In this document: positions 1-7,332 of the stretch, one piece after another
How the letters are laid out: each line of letters begins with the position of its first letter
How positions within the stretch are numbered: the first letter of the stretch is position 1
Assembly (NCBI GenBank): GCA_949287345.1
Contig: CASEGD010000056.1
Coordinates: forward strand, 1-11,153
Direction: 5' to 3'
DNA length: 11,153 nucleotides
Source: an uncultured Phascolarctobacterium sp.
Lineage (GTDB): Bacteria; Bacillota; Negativicutes; Acidaminococcales; Acidaminococcaceae
Translations under genes and position numbers: made by a program
The notes under the pieces: generated by a model
Seen by the model: the letters and a program-made list of their open reading frames with translations, nothing else
What the model was told of the DNA's origin: nothing
Databases searched by the model: none

Positions 1-134
1 CATGCGCCGCAGGAAACGCAGGTATCTTCGTTAACATTTGCTTTGCCGTCCTCCATGGAAAGCGCGCCCGTCGGGCAGGTTGCCACGCAGGATTCGCAGC
101 CGATGCACTGTTCTTTATCTATTTTAATTGCCAT
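1..134 (-). CDS. etfA: Ferredoxin-domain protein, probably electron transfer flavoprotein alpha subunit (5' end only)
   Basis: Only the first 44 codons are present; the gene continues past the left edge. They begin [10 protein letters not shown] and hold a 4Fe-4S signature: C10, C13, C16 and C20-P21 (CxxCxxCxxxCP), then a second CxxC at C39/C42, as in a two-cluster bacterial ferredoxin domain. The start is supported by a GAGGTGA ribosome binding site that overlaps the etfB stop, leaving an 11-base gap, so the two genes are translationally close and surely co-transcribed. In many anaerobic Bacillota the gene after etfB is etfA, whose product carries such an N-terminal ferredoxin domain ahead of the FAD-binding region (for example LctC and CarE of Acetobacterium). 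That is why EtfA is preferred. A stand-alone small ferredoxin cannot be excluded, because the flavoprotein part is outside the window. Confidence 0.72.
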   Translation of the reverse strand, partial: MAIKIDKEQCIGCESCVATCPTGALSMEDGKANVNEDTCVSCGA

Positions 135-145
135 GTCATTTCACC

Positions 146-940
146 TCAACGAGTAATAATATTTGCCTGAACGAGTTTTTCCAGCAGCATATCTACTGCT
201 TTATCCGCGTCTTCTTCGGTAATGATTTCGCTTTCAACCTGCGGAACAGGCGGCGTAAATACTTTTCTTACCTTGGTCGGGGAACCGGACAGGCCAATCA
301 TGCTGGTGTCGATGCCAAGTTCTGCCGCCGTTTTAACGGGGATAACGGCTTTTCTTGCTTTCATTTTTCCTTTGATGCTGGCAAAGCGCGGTTCTTTTTC
401 TGCTCTGGTAACGGTTACAAGGGCAGGAAGTTCAACGGCAAGGGTCTGGCTGGTGCTTTCATTTTCGCGTTCAACCAAAACTTTTTCGCCGTCCATAGTT
501 ACTTTCAATGCGCCGGTAACCTGCGGCATGCCGAGATGTTCCGCCATTTCCGGGCCAACCTGGGCGGTATCGCCGTCAACGGCTTGTTTGCCGCACAGCA
601 CAAGGTCAACATCGCCAAGGCTTTTTACAACGCCTGCCAGTGCAAAACTGGTTGCCAGCGTATCGCTGCCTGCCAAAGCGCGGTCGCTGACCAGAATTCC
701 TTCGTCTGCGCCCATCGAAATTGCTTCTTTTAAAATTTCTTCAGCCTGCGGAGGCCCCATGGATACAACCGTTACCTTTGCACCGCTGGCGTCTTTTAAA
801 ATCAGCGCCGTTTCCAGTGCCTGACGGTCAAACGGGTTCATGATGTTCTGCACTCCGTCCCTGATAAGGGTGTTGGTTTCCGGATTAAGCTTTACTTCGG
901 AAGTATCCGGAACCTGTTTAAGACATACTACGATATTCAT
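146..940 (-). CDS. etfB: Electron transfer flavoprotein beta subunit
   Basis: This 264-residue protein has the usual EtfB length. EtfB pairs with EtfA to form a cytoplasmic FAD-containing electron carrier between dehydrogenases (acyl-CoA, lactate or caffeyl-CoA types) and NAD(H) or ferredoxin. Visible family features are the N-terminal strand MNIVVCLKQVPDT, the MNPFDRQALE segment at residues 34-43, the nucleotide-binding loop GKQAVDGDTAQVGPE at 117-131, and the EtfB signature region LPALVTVTRAEKEPR through KGKMKARK at 171-197. The NPFD and DGDTAQVGPE forms are those of butyryl-CoA-dehydrogenase-linked and bifurcating Etf proteins, so electron bifurcation is plausible but inferred. The start has a GGGAGG ribosome binding site at 947-952. 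It heads an etfB-etfA operon with its own promoter at 986-1014. The dehydrogenase partner is not in the window. Confidence 0.95.
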   Translation of the reverse strand: MNIVVCLKQVPDTSEVKLNPETNTLIRDGVQNIMNPFDRQALETALILKDASGAKVTVVSMGPPQAEEILKEAISMGADEGILVSDRALAGSDTLATSFALAGVVKSLGDVDLVLCGKQAVDGDTAQVGPEMAEHLGMPQVTGALKVTMDGEKVLVERENESTSQTLAVELPALVTVTRAEKEPRFASIKGKMKARKAVIPVKTAAELGIDTSMIGLSGSPTKVRKVFTPPVPQVESEIITEEDADKAVDMLLEKLVQANIITR

Positions 941-985
941 AAGCGACCTCCCAGAATCTTTAATTACAAATTATTCATACTTATT

Positions 986-1014
986 ATTTTACAGTGTTTA
1001 ACGCCTGCTGGCAA
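986..1014 (-). promoter_or_regulatory. Sigma-A type promoter of etfBA
   Basis: On the minus strand a -35 box TTGCCA (1009-1014) is separated by exactly 17 bases from a -10 box TAAAAT (986-991), with a TG directly before the -10. The expected transcription start near 979 gives a leader of about 39 bases before the etfB ATG at 940. The promoter lies just downstream of the dnaE stop, which implies that etfBA is expressed independently of dnaE. Confidence 0.6.
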
Positions 1015-1025
1015 GCCTTAACTTT

Positions 1026-4000
1026 TTATTGCAGACAGCCCGGCCCCAGCAGCGCGGTAATTTCCTTGTAAAAACCTTCGGCCCCGGCGTCAATCCAGAA
1101 GCAGCGGTCAGTTTTAATGGTTTTGCCGGAAGAAAGCAAATGCAGGTACAGCGGCGTGCTGCCGTGGTACATGGCAAAAATGCGGCGCATTTCTTTCTGC
1201 ACTGCGCCCGTTTCCTTGTCCGGCGTAATTCTCAAATGAATATCCGCACCTGTTTCGTTAAGCTGGCGCACGGCAGTTGCCTGCAAGGATGCGCCGCGCT
1301 CGTCAACCTTCAAGCGCCCTTCTATCACAACTACGTTTTCCTTAACCAAAAAGCCCATATAATCATGGTACTGGCGCGCAAACACAACTACTTCCAGCCT
1401 GCCGCTGAAATCCTCCAGCGTTAAAACCGCCATCGTGTCGCCGCGCCTTGTGGTTCGCAGGCGCATTTCGCTGATAAGCCCCGCCACCTTAAAGAATTTG
1501 TCGCTGCTGGCTTCATCGGCTTCGTTTAATTTATACACCGGCGTATAGTTTGCCAGCGCACCGGCATACGCATCCAGCGGATGGCCGGTAACATAAAAGC
1601 CGACAATTTTCTTTTCGTTTTCCAAAAGCAGGCGTTTGGGCATTTCGTCAAGCTGCGGCAGTTTAATATCCTGCACTTCTTCAAACATATCGTCGCCAAA
1701 CAAACCTAACTGCCCGCTGGCAGAATCCTTCTGGTACGCGCTGCCCAAATCGGAAGCCTGCTCGTAAACCGCAAGCAGCTGCGAGCGTTTAGCACCGAAG
1801 GAATCCATTGCGCCGCAGTAGATAAGGTTTTCAATAACGCGCTTGTTGATAAGGCGTGACGGTACGCGGCGGCAGAAATCCAGTATCGACGTAAAACGCC
1901 CGCCGCTTTCGCGCGCTTTGATAATAGCATCAATCGCCTGCTCGCCCACGCTTTTAATACCCGCCATGCCAAAGCGGATAGCGTTGCCTTTAACAGGCGA
2001 AAATTCCTTGCCGCTTTCGTTAACATCCGGCGGCAAAATTTTAATGCCCATGCGTTTGGTAACGCCCAGATACCAGCTCAATTTATCGTTGTCGTTCATA
2101 ACGCTGCACAAAAATGCCGCCATAAACTGCGTCGGCCAGTGTTGTTTTAAATATGCCGTCTGGTAAGCAACCAGCGCATACGCTGCCGAGTGCGATTTAT
2201 TAAAGCCATAACCCGCAAAATGCTGCAACAGCGCAAATATCTGCTTGCTGGTTTCTTCGTTGATGCCGTGGTTTTCACGCGCACCATCGATAAATTTCTG
2301 CTTCATGCTGTCCAGCTCTTTGGCTTTCTTTTTGCCCATTGCGCGGCGCAAAATATCGGCCTGGCCCAGCGTAAAGCCCGCCAGCACAGAGGTTATCTGC
2401 ATAACCTGTTCCTGATACAGAATAACGCCGAAGGTATCTTTTAAAACAGGTTCCAGCAGCGGGTGCAGCATTTCAGCCGTGCGCGTGCCGTGCTTGCCTT
2501 CAATAAAATCTTCCACCATGCCGGTGCCTAACGGCCCGGGGCGATACAGAGCCACAAGTGGAATCAAATCGCTGAATTTTTCCGGTGCCAAATCCATAAC
2601 CAGTTTGGTCATTCCCTCGGATTCCAGCTGGAACACGCACTGCGTATCGCCGTGCCGCAGCATGGCGCAGGTAGCGTCGTCGTCCAGCGGGATGTTTTCA
2701 ATATCAACTTTTTCGCCGGTAGTTTCTTTTATATAGCGCACCGCATCGCCGATAACGGTCAAAGTCCTCAGCCCAAGCAAATCCATCTTGAGCAAGCCGA
2801 GGTTTTCAACCTTATCCTTGTCGTACTGCGTAATTACAAGACCTTCGTTTGATAGCTGCAAGGGCACGCAGTCAATCAAATCGCGCGGCGTAATTACCAC
2901 GCCTGCTGCGTGCGTACCGCTGTTGCGCGGCATGCCTTCAACCTTTTTAGCAATGTCAATCAGGCGGCGCACTTTTTCGTCGCTGTCGTACAGCGCTTTA
3001 AAGTCGTTGCTGGTTTCCAGCGCCTTTTCCAGCGTAATGCCCAGCTCGCGCGGAATCATTTTGGCAACATTGTCCACAAAGCCGTAGGTATAATCCAGCG
3101 CGCGCCCTACATCACGCACGGCGGCACGTGCCTGCAAGGTACCAAAGGTAATAATCTGCGCCACGCGCTCCTTGCCGTAGCGTTTGATGATATAATCCAG
3201 CACACGCCCGCGGTTGACGTAGCAAAAATCGGTATCAATATCCGGCATGCTTACGCGTTCCGGGTTCAAAAAACGTTCAAAAAGCAAATCGTATTTAAGC
3301 GGGTCGATATTGGTAATGCCCAGCAGGTACGCCACAATGCTGCCCGCTGCACTGCCGCGCCCCGGTCCGACCGGGATATCGTTCTGGCGGCTGTAATTGA
3401 TAAAATCCCATACAATCAAAAAGTAGCAGCTGTAACCCATGCGGTCGATAATATCAAGCTCGTAATCCAAACGCTGCATTACTTTTTCATCCGCATTGGG
3501 GTAACGCGCAGGCAAACCCTGCATGCACAGGCTGCGCAGGTATTCAGTGGCGTTGGCAAACTCCTCCGGTATCGGAAACTCCGGCAGCAGCAAATGCCCA
3601 AACTCCAGCGTCACATTGCAGCGTTCCGCAATTTTAACGGTATTCTCCAACGCCTCCGGGCAATCGGCAAAGCGTTCTGCCATTTCGTCATAGCTTTTTA
3701 AATAAAACTGGTCGTTAGCAAACTTCATGCGCTTGGGGTCGTCCACCGTGCTCGCCGTCTGGATGCACAGCAAAACATCCTGCGCCTCGGCGTCCTCGCG
3801 CATAACGTAATGCAGGTCGTTGGTCGCCACAAGGCCGACGCCGAACTTCTGCGCCATGCGTTTTAATTCACGGTCAACAATGCGTTCTATTCCTGCGCCG
3901 CACGTTCCGCGCCGTCGATATCGCGCTGCAAAATTTTTACCGGCACTTCGCCTGCCACGCACGCACTCAGGCAAATCAGCCCTTCGCTGTACTTACGCAG

Positions 4001-4335
4001 AATATCCTTATCAATACGCGGCTTGTAATAAAAGCCTTCCAAATGCCCCAGCGAAACCAGCTTCATCAAATTGTGGTAGCCGGTGTTGTTCTCCGCCAGC
4101 AAAATCAAATGGTAAATGCCGCCGCGCTGGCTGCGGTCAAACCGCGATTCCGTTATATAAACCTCGCAGCCTATTATCGGCTTAATGCCGCACCGTACAT
4201 AACGCCGTGGTCGGTAATGGCAATGCTGTCCATGCCAAGCTCTTTGGCGCGCGCCAGCAGCAAATCTATTTTAGAAGCACCGTCCAGCAGGCTGTACTGC
4301 GTGTGGACGTGCAGATGTGTAAATTTTCCGGACAT
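1026..4335 (-). pseudogene. dnaE: DNA polymerase III alpha subunit, frame-disrupted in the PHP domain
   Basis: DnaE is the replicative or lesion-tolerant DNA polymerase subunit. The reading starts at the ATG at 4335, with AAGGAGA at 4341-4347, and gives [20 protein letters not shown] through ITDHGVMYG, the PHP domain start. It stops at 4174-4176. The protein resumes in another frame at about 4189 with [17 protein letters not shown] and runs through CLSACVAGEVPVKILQRDI to a TAG at 3887-3889. It resumes in a third frame at about 3887 with ERIVDRELKRMAQKF and stays open to TAA at 1026-1028. The long third part holds GPGRGSAAG, the catalytic PDIDTDF (3225-3245), KSHSAAYALVAYQTAY, a helix-hairpin-helix region and a C-terminal OB fold. 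About 11 codons are missing at the first break and about 22 at the second, judged from family spacing. Either the gene is a recent pseudogene or the assembly dropped bases; the clean remainder favours an artefact or very recent damage. Confidence 0.88.
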
Positions 4336-4353
4336 ATGCTTCTCCTTAAAATT

Positions 4354-5739
4354 TTATTTTTTGCCGTGCAGCAGGTTGTAACCGATGGACGGCACCAGAA
4401 ACAGCAGATTGAAAAACAGGCTGACAAACAATGTATATGGCGATGTCGGGAACATAAAATGCCAGATACAACCCGAAACAACGCCGCCCAGCATGGAAAG
4501 CAGCCCTGCGATTTTGCCGACTTTGCCTTTAAAAAAGATAACCGCCGTCATCGGCAGGAACACGCCAGCCCCGCGCAGAGCCATCGAAAGATAGTTCCAT
4601 TGCAGCACGGAAGAATCCAGATGCGAATGGATGAACACCAGCGCCAGAAGCGTAACGGCAAGCACCGTCAGCTTGTTAATCCACATCAGCTTTTTGCTGT
4701 CGTGCACCTTCAGCACTGCGCCGAAAATATCGCGGCTGAACAGCGTACCAACACCCAGCGCCAGACCGGCGATTGAACCGACGCACGAAAGCACAAGCGC
4801 AGCCAGCCCCGCTCCCCCCAGCCAGTCCGGCAGGTAATTGCACATAAAATACGGCAGCGTTTCAATGCTGTTCAGTTCCGGGTGGTGCAGCTTGATAAAC
4901 ATGCCGATAATTACGGATGGCAGCCCGACCGGTATGGCAATGCACGCCGCTAAAAAACAGCCCATAGCAGCAACTTTGCTGTTACGCGCCGAAAACAGCG
5001 CCTGCACATAACTCTGCGTTGAGATAACACCGACAATCATCGAAAACAAATTGAACAGCGCGTGGTCTGCGCCAATGCCGAACAAACTGAACCACGGCAG
5101 CTCCGGAAACGATTGGTGCATGCCGCTCAGGCCGCCCATATCGTTAAACGCCAAAAAGCCGCCGACAAATACAGTCGCAAAAATCAGGCAAATTTTAAAT
5201 AATCCGGCCATGCCGCTGCTGTTAATACCGCCAAAAAACACAAAACCCGTAACCAGCAGCACCACAATAACGGCAGAAGGCAAAAAATCAAGATGCAGCA
5301 CGCCACCTATTAAATGCACGGAACTGAGCGAACTGGAAACAATGCTGAAAAAAATGCCCAGCGATGCGGCGACACTTGCCAAAGGCCCTGCTGCCGGCCC
5401 GAAGTTGATAACAAGGTACTCCGATATCGTCGTTAATCCGCTTTTGCGCAAAGGCCGCGCGTAAAAAGCAGCCATAATTAAAAAGCCGATGCCGCTGCCC
5501 ATGGTAAACCACCACGCACCAAGACCAAAGGTAAAACCGCCCTGCGCCGTGCCGATAGTAGCTGCACCGCCGATAATGGTGGCAACGATGGAACCGGCAA
5601 CCATAATAACGCCAGCACTGCGCCCGCCGACATCAAAATCATCGGCCGATTTAACGCGGCGCGACGAATAAATGCCGCTGCCAAGCACAATGGCCAGCGT
5701 CAGTACCAGGCTGGCAATATGTGTAAAAGAAAGCTCCAT
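4354..5739 (-). CDS. Sodium:solute symporter family (SSS) transporter
   Basis: This 461-residue, strongly hydrophobic protein has roughly 12-13 membrane segments. It belongs to the SSS/SLC5 family, which imports amino acids, organic acids, vitamins or sugars with sodium. The N-terminal region is typical: a first helix, then SSRRVKSADDFDVGGRSAG (a loop seen at this place in the family), then a glycine-rich unwound helix region with IIGGAATIGTAQGG, and a later GGINSSGMAGLFK helix. The length is slightly below that of the proline and pantothenate symporters. The substrate cannot be read from the sequence. The ATG at 5739 has an AGGTGAGG ribosome binding site. Its stop lies 18 bases before dnaE, whose ribosome binding site is in that gap, so the two are probably co-transcribed. 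A promoter candidate lies at 5775-5803. Confidence 0.88.
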   Translation of the reverse strand: MELSFTHIASLVLTLAIVLGSGIYSSRRVKSADDFDVGGRSAGVIMVAGSIVATIIGGAATIGTAQGGFTFGLGAWWFTMGSGIGFLIMAAFYARPLRKSGLTTISEYLVINFGPAAGPLASVAASLGIFFSIVSSSLSSVHLIGGVLHLDFLPSAVIVVLLVTGFVFFGGINSSGMAGLFKICLIFATVFVGGFLAFNDMGGLSGMHQSFPELPWFSLFGIGADHALFNLFSMIVGVISTQSYVQALFSARNSKVAAMGCFLAACIAIPVGLPSVIIGMFIKLHHPELNSIETLPYFMCNYLPDWLGGAGLAALVLSCVGSIAGLALGVGTLFSRDIFGAVLKVHDSKKLMWINKLTVLAVTLLALVFIHSHLDSSVLQWNYLSMALRGAGVFLPMTAVIFFKGKVGKIAGLLSMLGGVVSGCIWHFMFPTSPYTLFVSLFFNLLFLVPSIGYNLLHGKK

Positions 5740-5774
5740 AACCTCACCTTAATTCCCGCAAACTAAAGCATAAC

Positions 5775-5803
5775 CTTATAATGCTTATATTGCCGAAAGT
5801 AAA
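5775..5803 (-). promoter_or_regulatory. Promoter candidate of the symporter gene
   Basis: On the minus strand, TTTACT (5798-5803) is followed after 17 bases by TATAAG (5775-5780), giving a short leader of about 30 bases before the ATG at 5739. An inverted repeat, AAGCAT (5766-5771) and ATGCTT (5781-5786), straddles the -10 box and could be an operator half-site pair; that role is inferred from position only. Confidence 0.42.
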
Positions 5804-5932
5804 AATCATATTTAATAATTCGCTGTAAAAAAACAATTTCCTGCAAAAATCTTTAAAGCTCTCTATGTTCAGTTTTTTACAATAACAGCTTTTAATTTTA
5901 CACTTTTGGTGGATTTTAACAAAATTTATTAA

Positions 5933-5948
5933 AAAACGCTTGCGTTTT
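5933..5948. promoter_or_regulatory. Operator-like palindrome over the -35 box
   Basis: AAAACGCTTGCGTTTT has 7-base arms AAAACGC and GCGTTTT around a central TT. It overlaps the -35 box of the plus-strand promoter. The layout resembles LacI/GalR-type or catabolite-control operators, but it does not match a cre consensus exactly. As RNA it could also form a 6-base stem with a CUUG loop. Confidence 0.35.
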
Positions 5949-5968
5949 GTGCTTTGTAATTGTACAAT
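5940..5968 (+). promoter_or_regulatory. Promoter of the substrate-binding protein gene
   Basis: TTGCGT (5940-5945), a 17-base spacer and TACAAT (5963-5968) form a good sigma-A type promoter. Transcription would start near 5975, leaving a leader of about 80 bases before the ATG at 6056. Both boxes are overlapped by palindromes. Confidence 0.5.
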
Positions 5969-5970
5969 TA
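5957..5970. promoter_or_regulatory. Perfect 14-base palindrome over the -10 box
   Basis: TAATTGTACAATTA reads the same on both strands and covers the plus-strand -10 box. It abuts a minus-strand TATAAT at 5967-5972. A dimeric repressor bound here would block the start site. AT-rich palindromes also arise by chance, so the role is uncertain. Confidence 0.33.
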
Positions 5971-6003
5971 TACCAACACATTTTAGTGTACATTTATTCA
6001 CTG

Positions 6004-6026
6004 ATAAAACACAAAAGCTGTTTTAT
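6004..6026 (+). repeat. Inverted repeat in the leader of the substrate-binding protein gene
   Basis: Arms ATAAAACA (6004-6011) and TGTTTTAT (6019-6026) are perfect complements around a 7-base loop. The hairpin lies between the predicted transcription start and the ribosome binding site (6042-6048). It may affect mRNA stability or translation. An overlapping weaker pairing of AGTG (5985-5988) with CACT (5999-6002) is possible. Confidence 0.4.
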
Positions 6027-6055
6027 TCGATGAAGGCCAATGAGGGGGTTTTTAA

Positions 6056-7231
6056 ATGAAATTTATCAGCAAAAGAAAAACAGCGGCGCTGCTTGCCGGT
6101 GCAATTTTGGCAGTGGGAGCGCTTACAGGAGGATGCAGCGGCAACGAAGCTGACGCCAATGTTATCAGGATTGGCGTAGTCAGCGAAATGACCGGCGCCA
6201 ATGCAACTTACGGCAACTCTATCGTTAACGGCATTCAACTGGCGGTTAAGGAACAAAACGCCAAAGGCGGCATTTTAAATAAACAGATAGAAATTATCGT
6301 CGCCGATGACAAATCCGAACCGGCAGAAGCTGCCAACGCCATGTCCAAACTCATCAATCAGGACAATGTTAAAGCAACTATGGGCATCTTCCCAAGCTCT
6401 AATGCTATCGCAGCCGCCAATGTCAGCGAAGCTTCCAAAATTCCGTTTCTCGCCATTGGCGCAACCAACCCCAAAGTCACCGTTAATGATGACAACAGCG
6501 TTAAACCGCATACCTTCCGCGTGTGCTTTATCGACCCGTTCCAAGGCACAGTCGGCGCAAACTTTGTGTATAACGAGCTGGGTGCAAAACGCGCCGCTAT
6601 TTACATAGATAACAGCTCTGACTACGCCAAAGGGCTAGCCGCTGCGTTTAAAGAAGCTTACACCGCTAACGGCGGCAACGTCATCATCGAAGAATCCTAT
6701 CTGCAAAAGGACACTGATTTTAAAGCCGTACTCACTAAAATTAAATCGGCTCAGCCGGATGCCATATATGTACCCGGTTATTACGAAGAAGTCGGCAAAA
6801 TTATCAAACAAGCGCGTGAACTTGGCATGAACATGCCCATAATCGGCGGCGACGGCTGGGATAGCCCCAAACTTGCCGAAATAGCAGGCAACGCTGCCTT
6901 AAACAACACCTATTTCACCAACCATTACAGCGTTGATTCCAAAGACGCCGCCTCGCAGACTTTTGTTGAAAACTACAACAAAGCCTACGGGCAAAACCCG
7001 GACGCCTGCGCAGTATTAGGATATGACGGTGCCAACCTTATGATGCAGAGCATAGCTAAAGCCGGTGCTTACGATGCAAACAAAATCACGGAAGTTCTGT
7101 CCGCAACCAAAGATTTTAACGCCGTTACCGGCAAAACCTCGCTTAACGCTACGCACGACGCCGTTAAAAGCGCCGTTATCCTTGAATATAAAGACGGCAA
7201 ACAAACCTACCGCGCAACCGTCAACCCATAA
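6056..7231 (+). CDS. Branched-chain amino acid type ABC transporter substrate-binding lipoprotein
   Basis: This 391-residue extracytoplasmic solute-binding protein is of the LivJ/LivK (Peripla_BP_6) type. It starts with a basic segment (KFISKRK), a hydrophobic stretch and the lipobox-like TGGC with C27, so it is expected to be lipid-anchored outside the membrane. The mature part begins VIRIGVVSEMTGANATYGNS. It continues with GIQLAVKEQNAKGGI, VADDKSEPAEAANAMSKLI, FPSSNAIAAANVSEASKIPF (the ligand-contacting serine region), FRVCFIDPFQG and a C-terminal VLGYDGANLMMQSI, all typical of the family. The real ligand may be leucine/isoleucine/valine, another amino acid or an amide; the family is broad. 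GAGGGGG at 6042-6048 supports the start. No permease or ATPase genes (livHMGF) flank it: it is monocistronic, closed by a terminator, and must use a transporter encoded elsewhere. Confidence 0.9.
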   Translation: MKFISKRKTAALLAGAILAVGALTGGCSGNEADANVIRIGVVSEMTGANATYGNSIVNGIQLAVKEQNAKGGILNKQIEIIVADDKSEPAEAANAMSKLINQDNVKATMGIFPSSNAIAAANVSEASKIPFLAIGATNPKVTVNDDNSVKPHTFRVCFIDPFQGTVGANFVYNELGAKRAAIYIDNSSDYAKGLAAAFKEAYTANGGNVIIEESYLQKDTDFKAVLTKIKSAQPDAIYVPGYYEEVGKIIKQARELGMNMPIIGGDGWDSPKLAEIAGNAALNNTYFTNHYSVDSKDAASQTFVENYNKAYGQNPDACAVLGYDGANLMMQSIAKAGAYDANKITEVLSATKDFNAVTGKTSLNATHDAVKSAVILEYKDGKQTYRATVNP

Positions 7232-7241
7232 TTCCATACTA

Positions 7242-7269
7242 AAAAAGAGTGCCTGCGCGCACTCTTTTT
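7242..7269 (+). terminator. Rho-independent terminator after the substrate-binding protein gene
   Basis: A perfect 11-base stem, AAAAAGAGTGC (7242-7252) with GCACTCTTTTT (7259-7269), encloses the 6-base loop CTGCGC and ends in a T run. It begins 10 bases after the stop at 7231. Confidence 0.9.
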
Positions 7270-7271
7270 CT

Positions 7272-7300
7272 TTGCCCAAAACAGATATTTGCTGTATAAT
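7272..7300 (+). promoter_or_regulatory. Promoter of the acyltransferase gene
   Basis: TTGCCC (7272-7277), a 17-base spacer and a consensus TATAAT (7295-7300) begin just after the preceding terminator. The leader to the ATG at 7333 would be about 25 bases and includes a GGAG ribosome binding site. Confidence 0.6.
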
Positions 7301-7332
7301 AAGCAGGTAAAATTTTTTGTAATGGAGCAATC

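Larger units (their letters stand above)
5740..6055. other. Divergent AT-rich regulatory region between symporter and substrate-binding protein genes
   Basis: This 316-base gap lies between two genes that point away from each other. I see no convincing gene in it. It contains promoter candidates for both directions (5775-5803 minus, 5940-5968 plus), a perfect minus-strand TATAAT at 5967-5972 that lacks a good -35, two short perfect palindromes over the plus-strand promoter, and an inverted repeat in the plus-strand leader. The base composition is much more AT-rich than the flanking genes. Confidence 0.7.

Noticed and set aside
128..824. Long open frames on the plus strand opposite etfB
   Set aside because: They mirror etfB codons, lack a ribosome binding site and family features, and etfB on the other strand is certain.
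1001..1020. Hairpin terminator after dnaE
   Set aside because: Only a three-base GCC/GGC stem is possible and no T run follows; the sequence fits the etfBA promoter better.
2910..3701. 263-codon open frame on the plus strand within dnaE
   Set aside because: It lies antisense to well-conserved polymerase sequence including the catalytic PDIDTDF; its length reflects dnaE codon bias.
4207..4776. 189-codon plus-strand frame across the dnaE/symporter boundary
   Set aside because: Low-complexity composition rich in Q, H, K and R, no ribosome binding site, and antisense to two recognised genes.
5744..6001. 85-codon minus-strand frame upstream of the symporter
   Set aside because: No ribosome binding site before its start, biased AT-rich composition, and it overlaps both divergent promoters.
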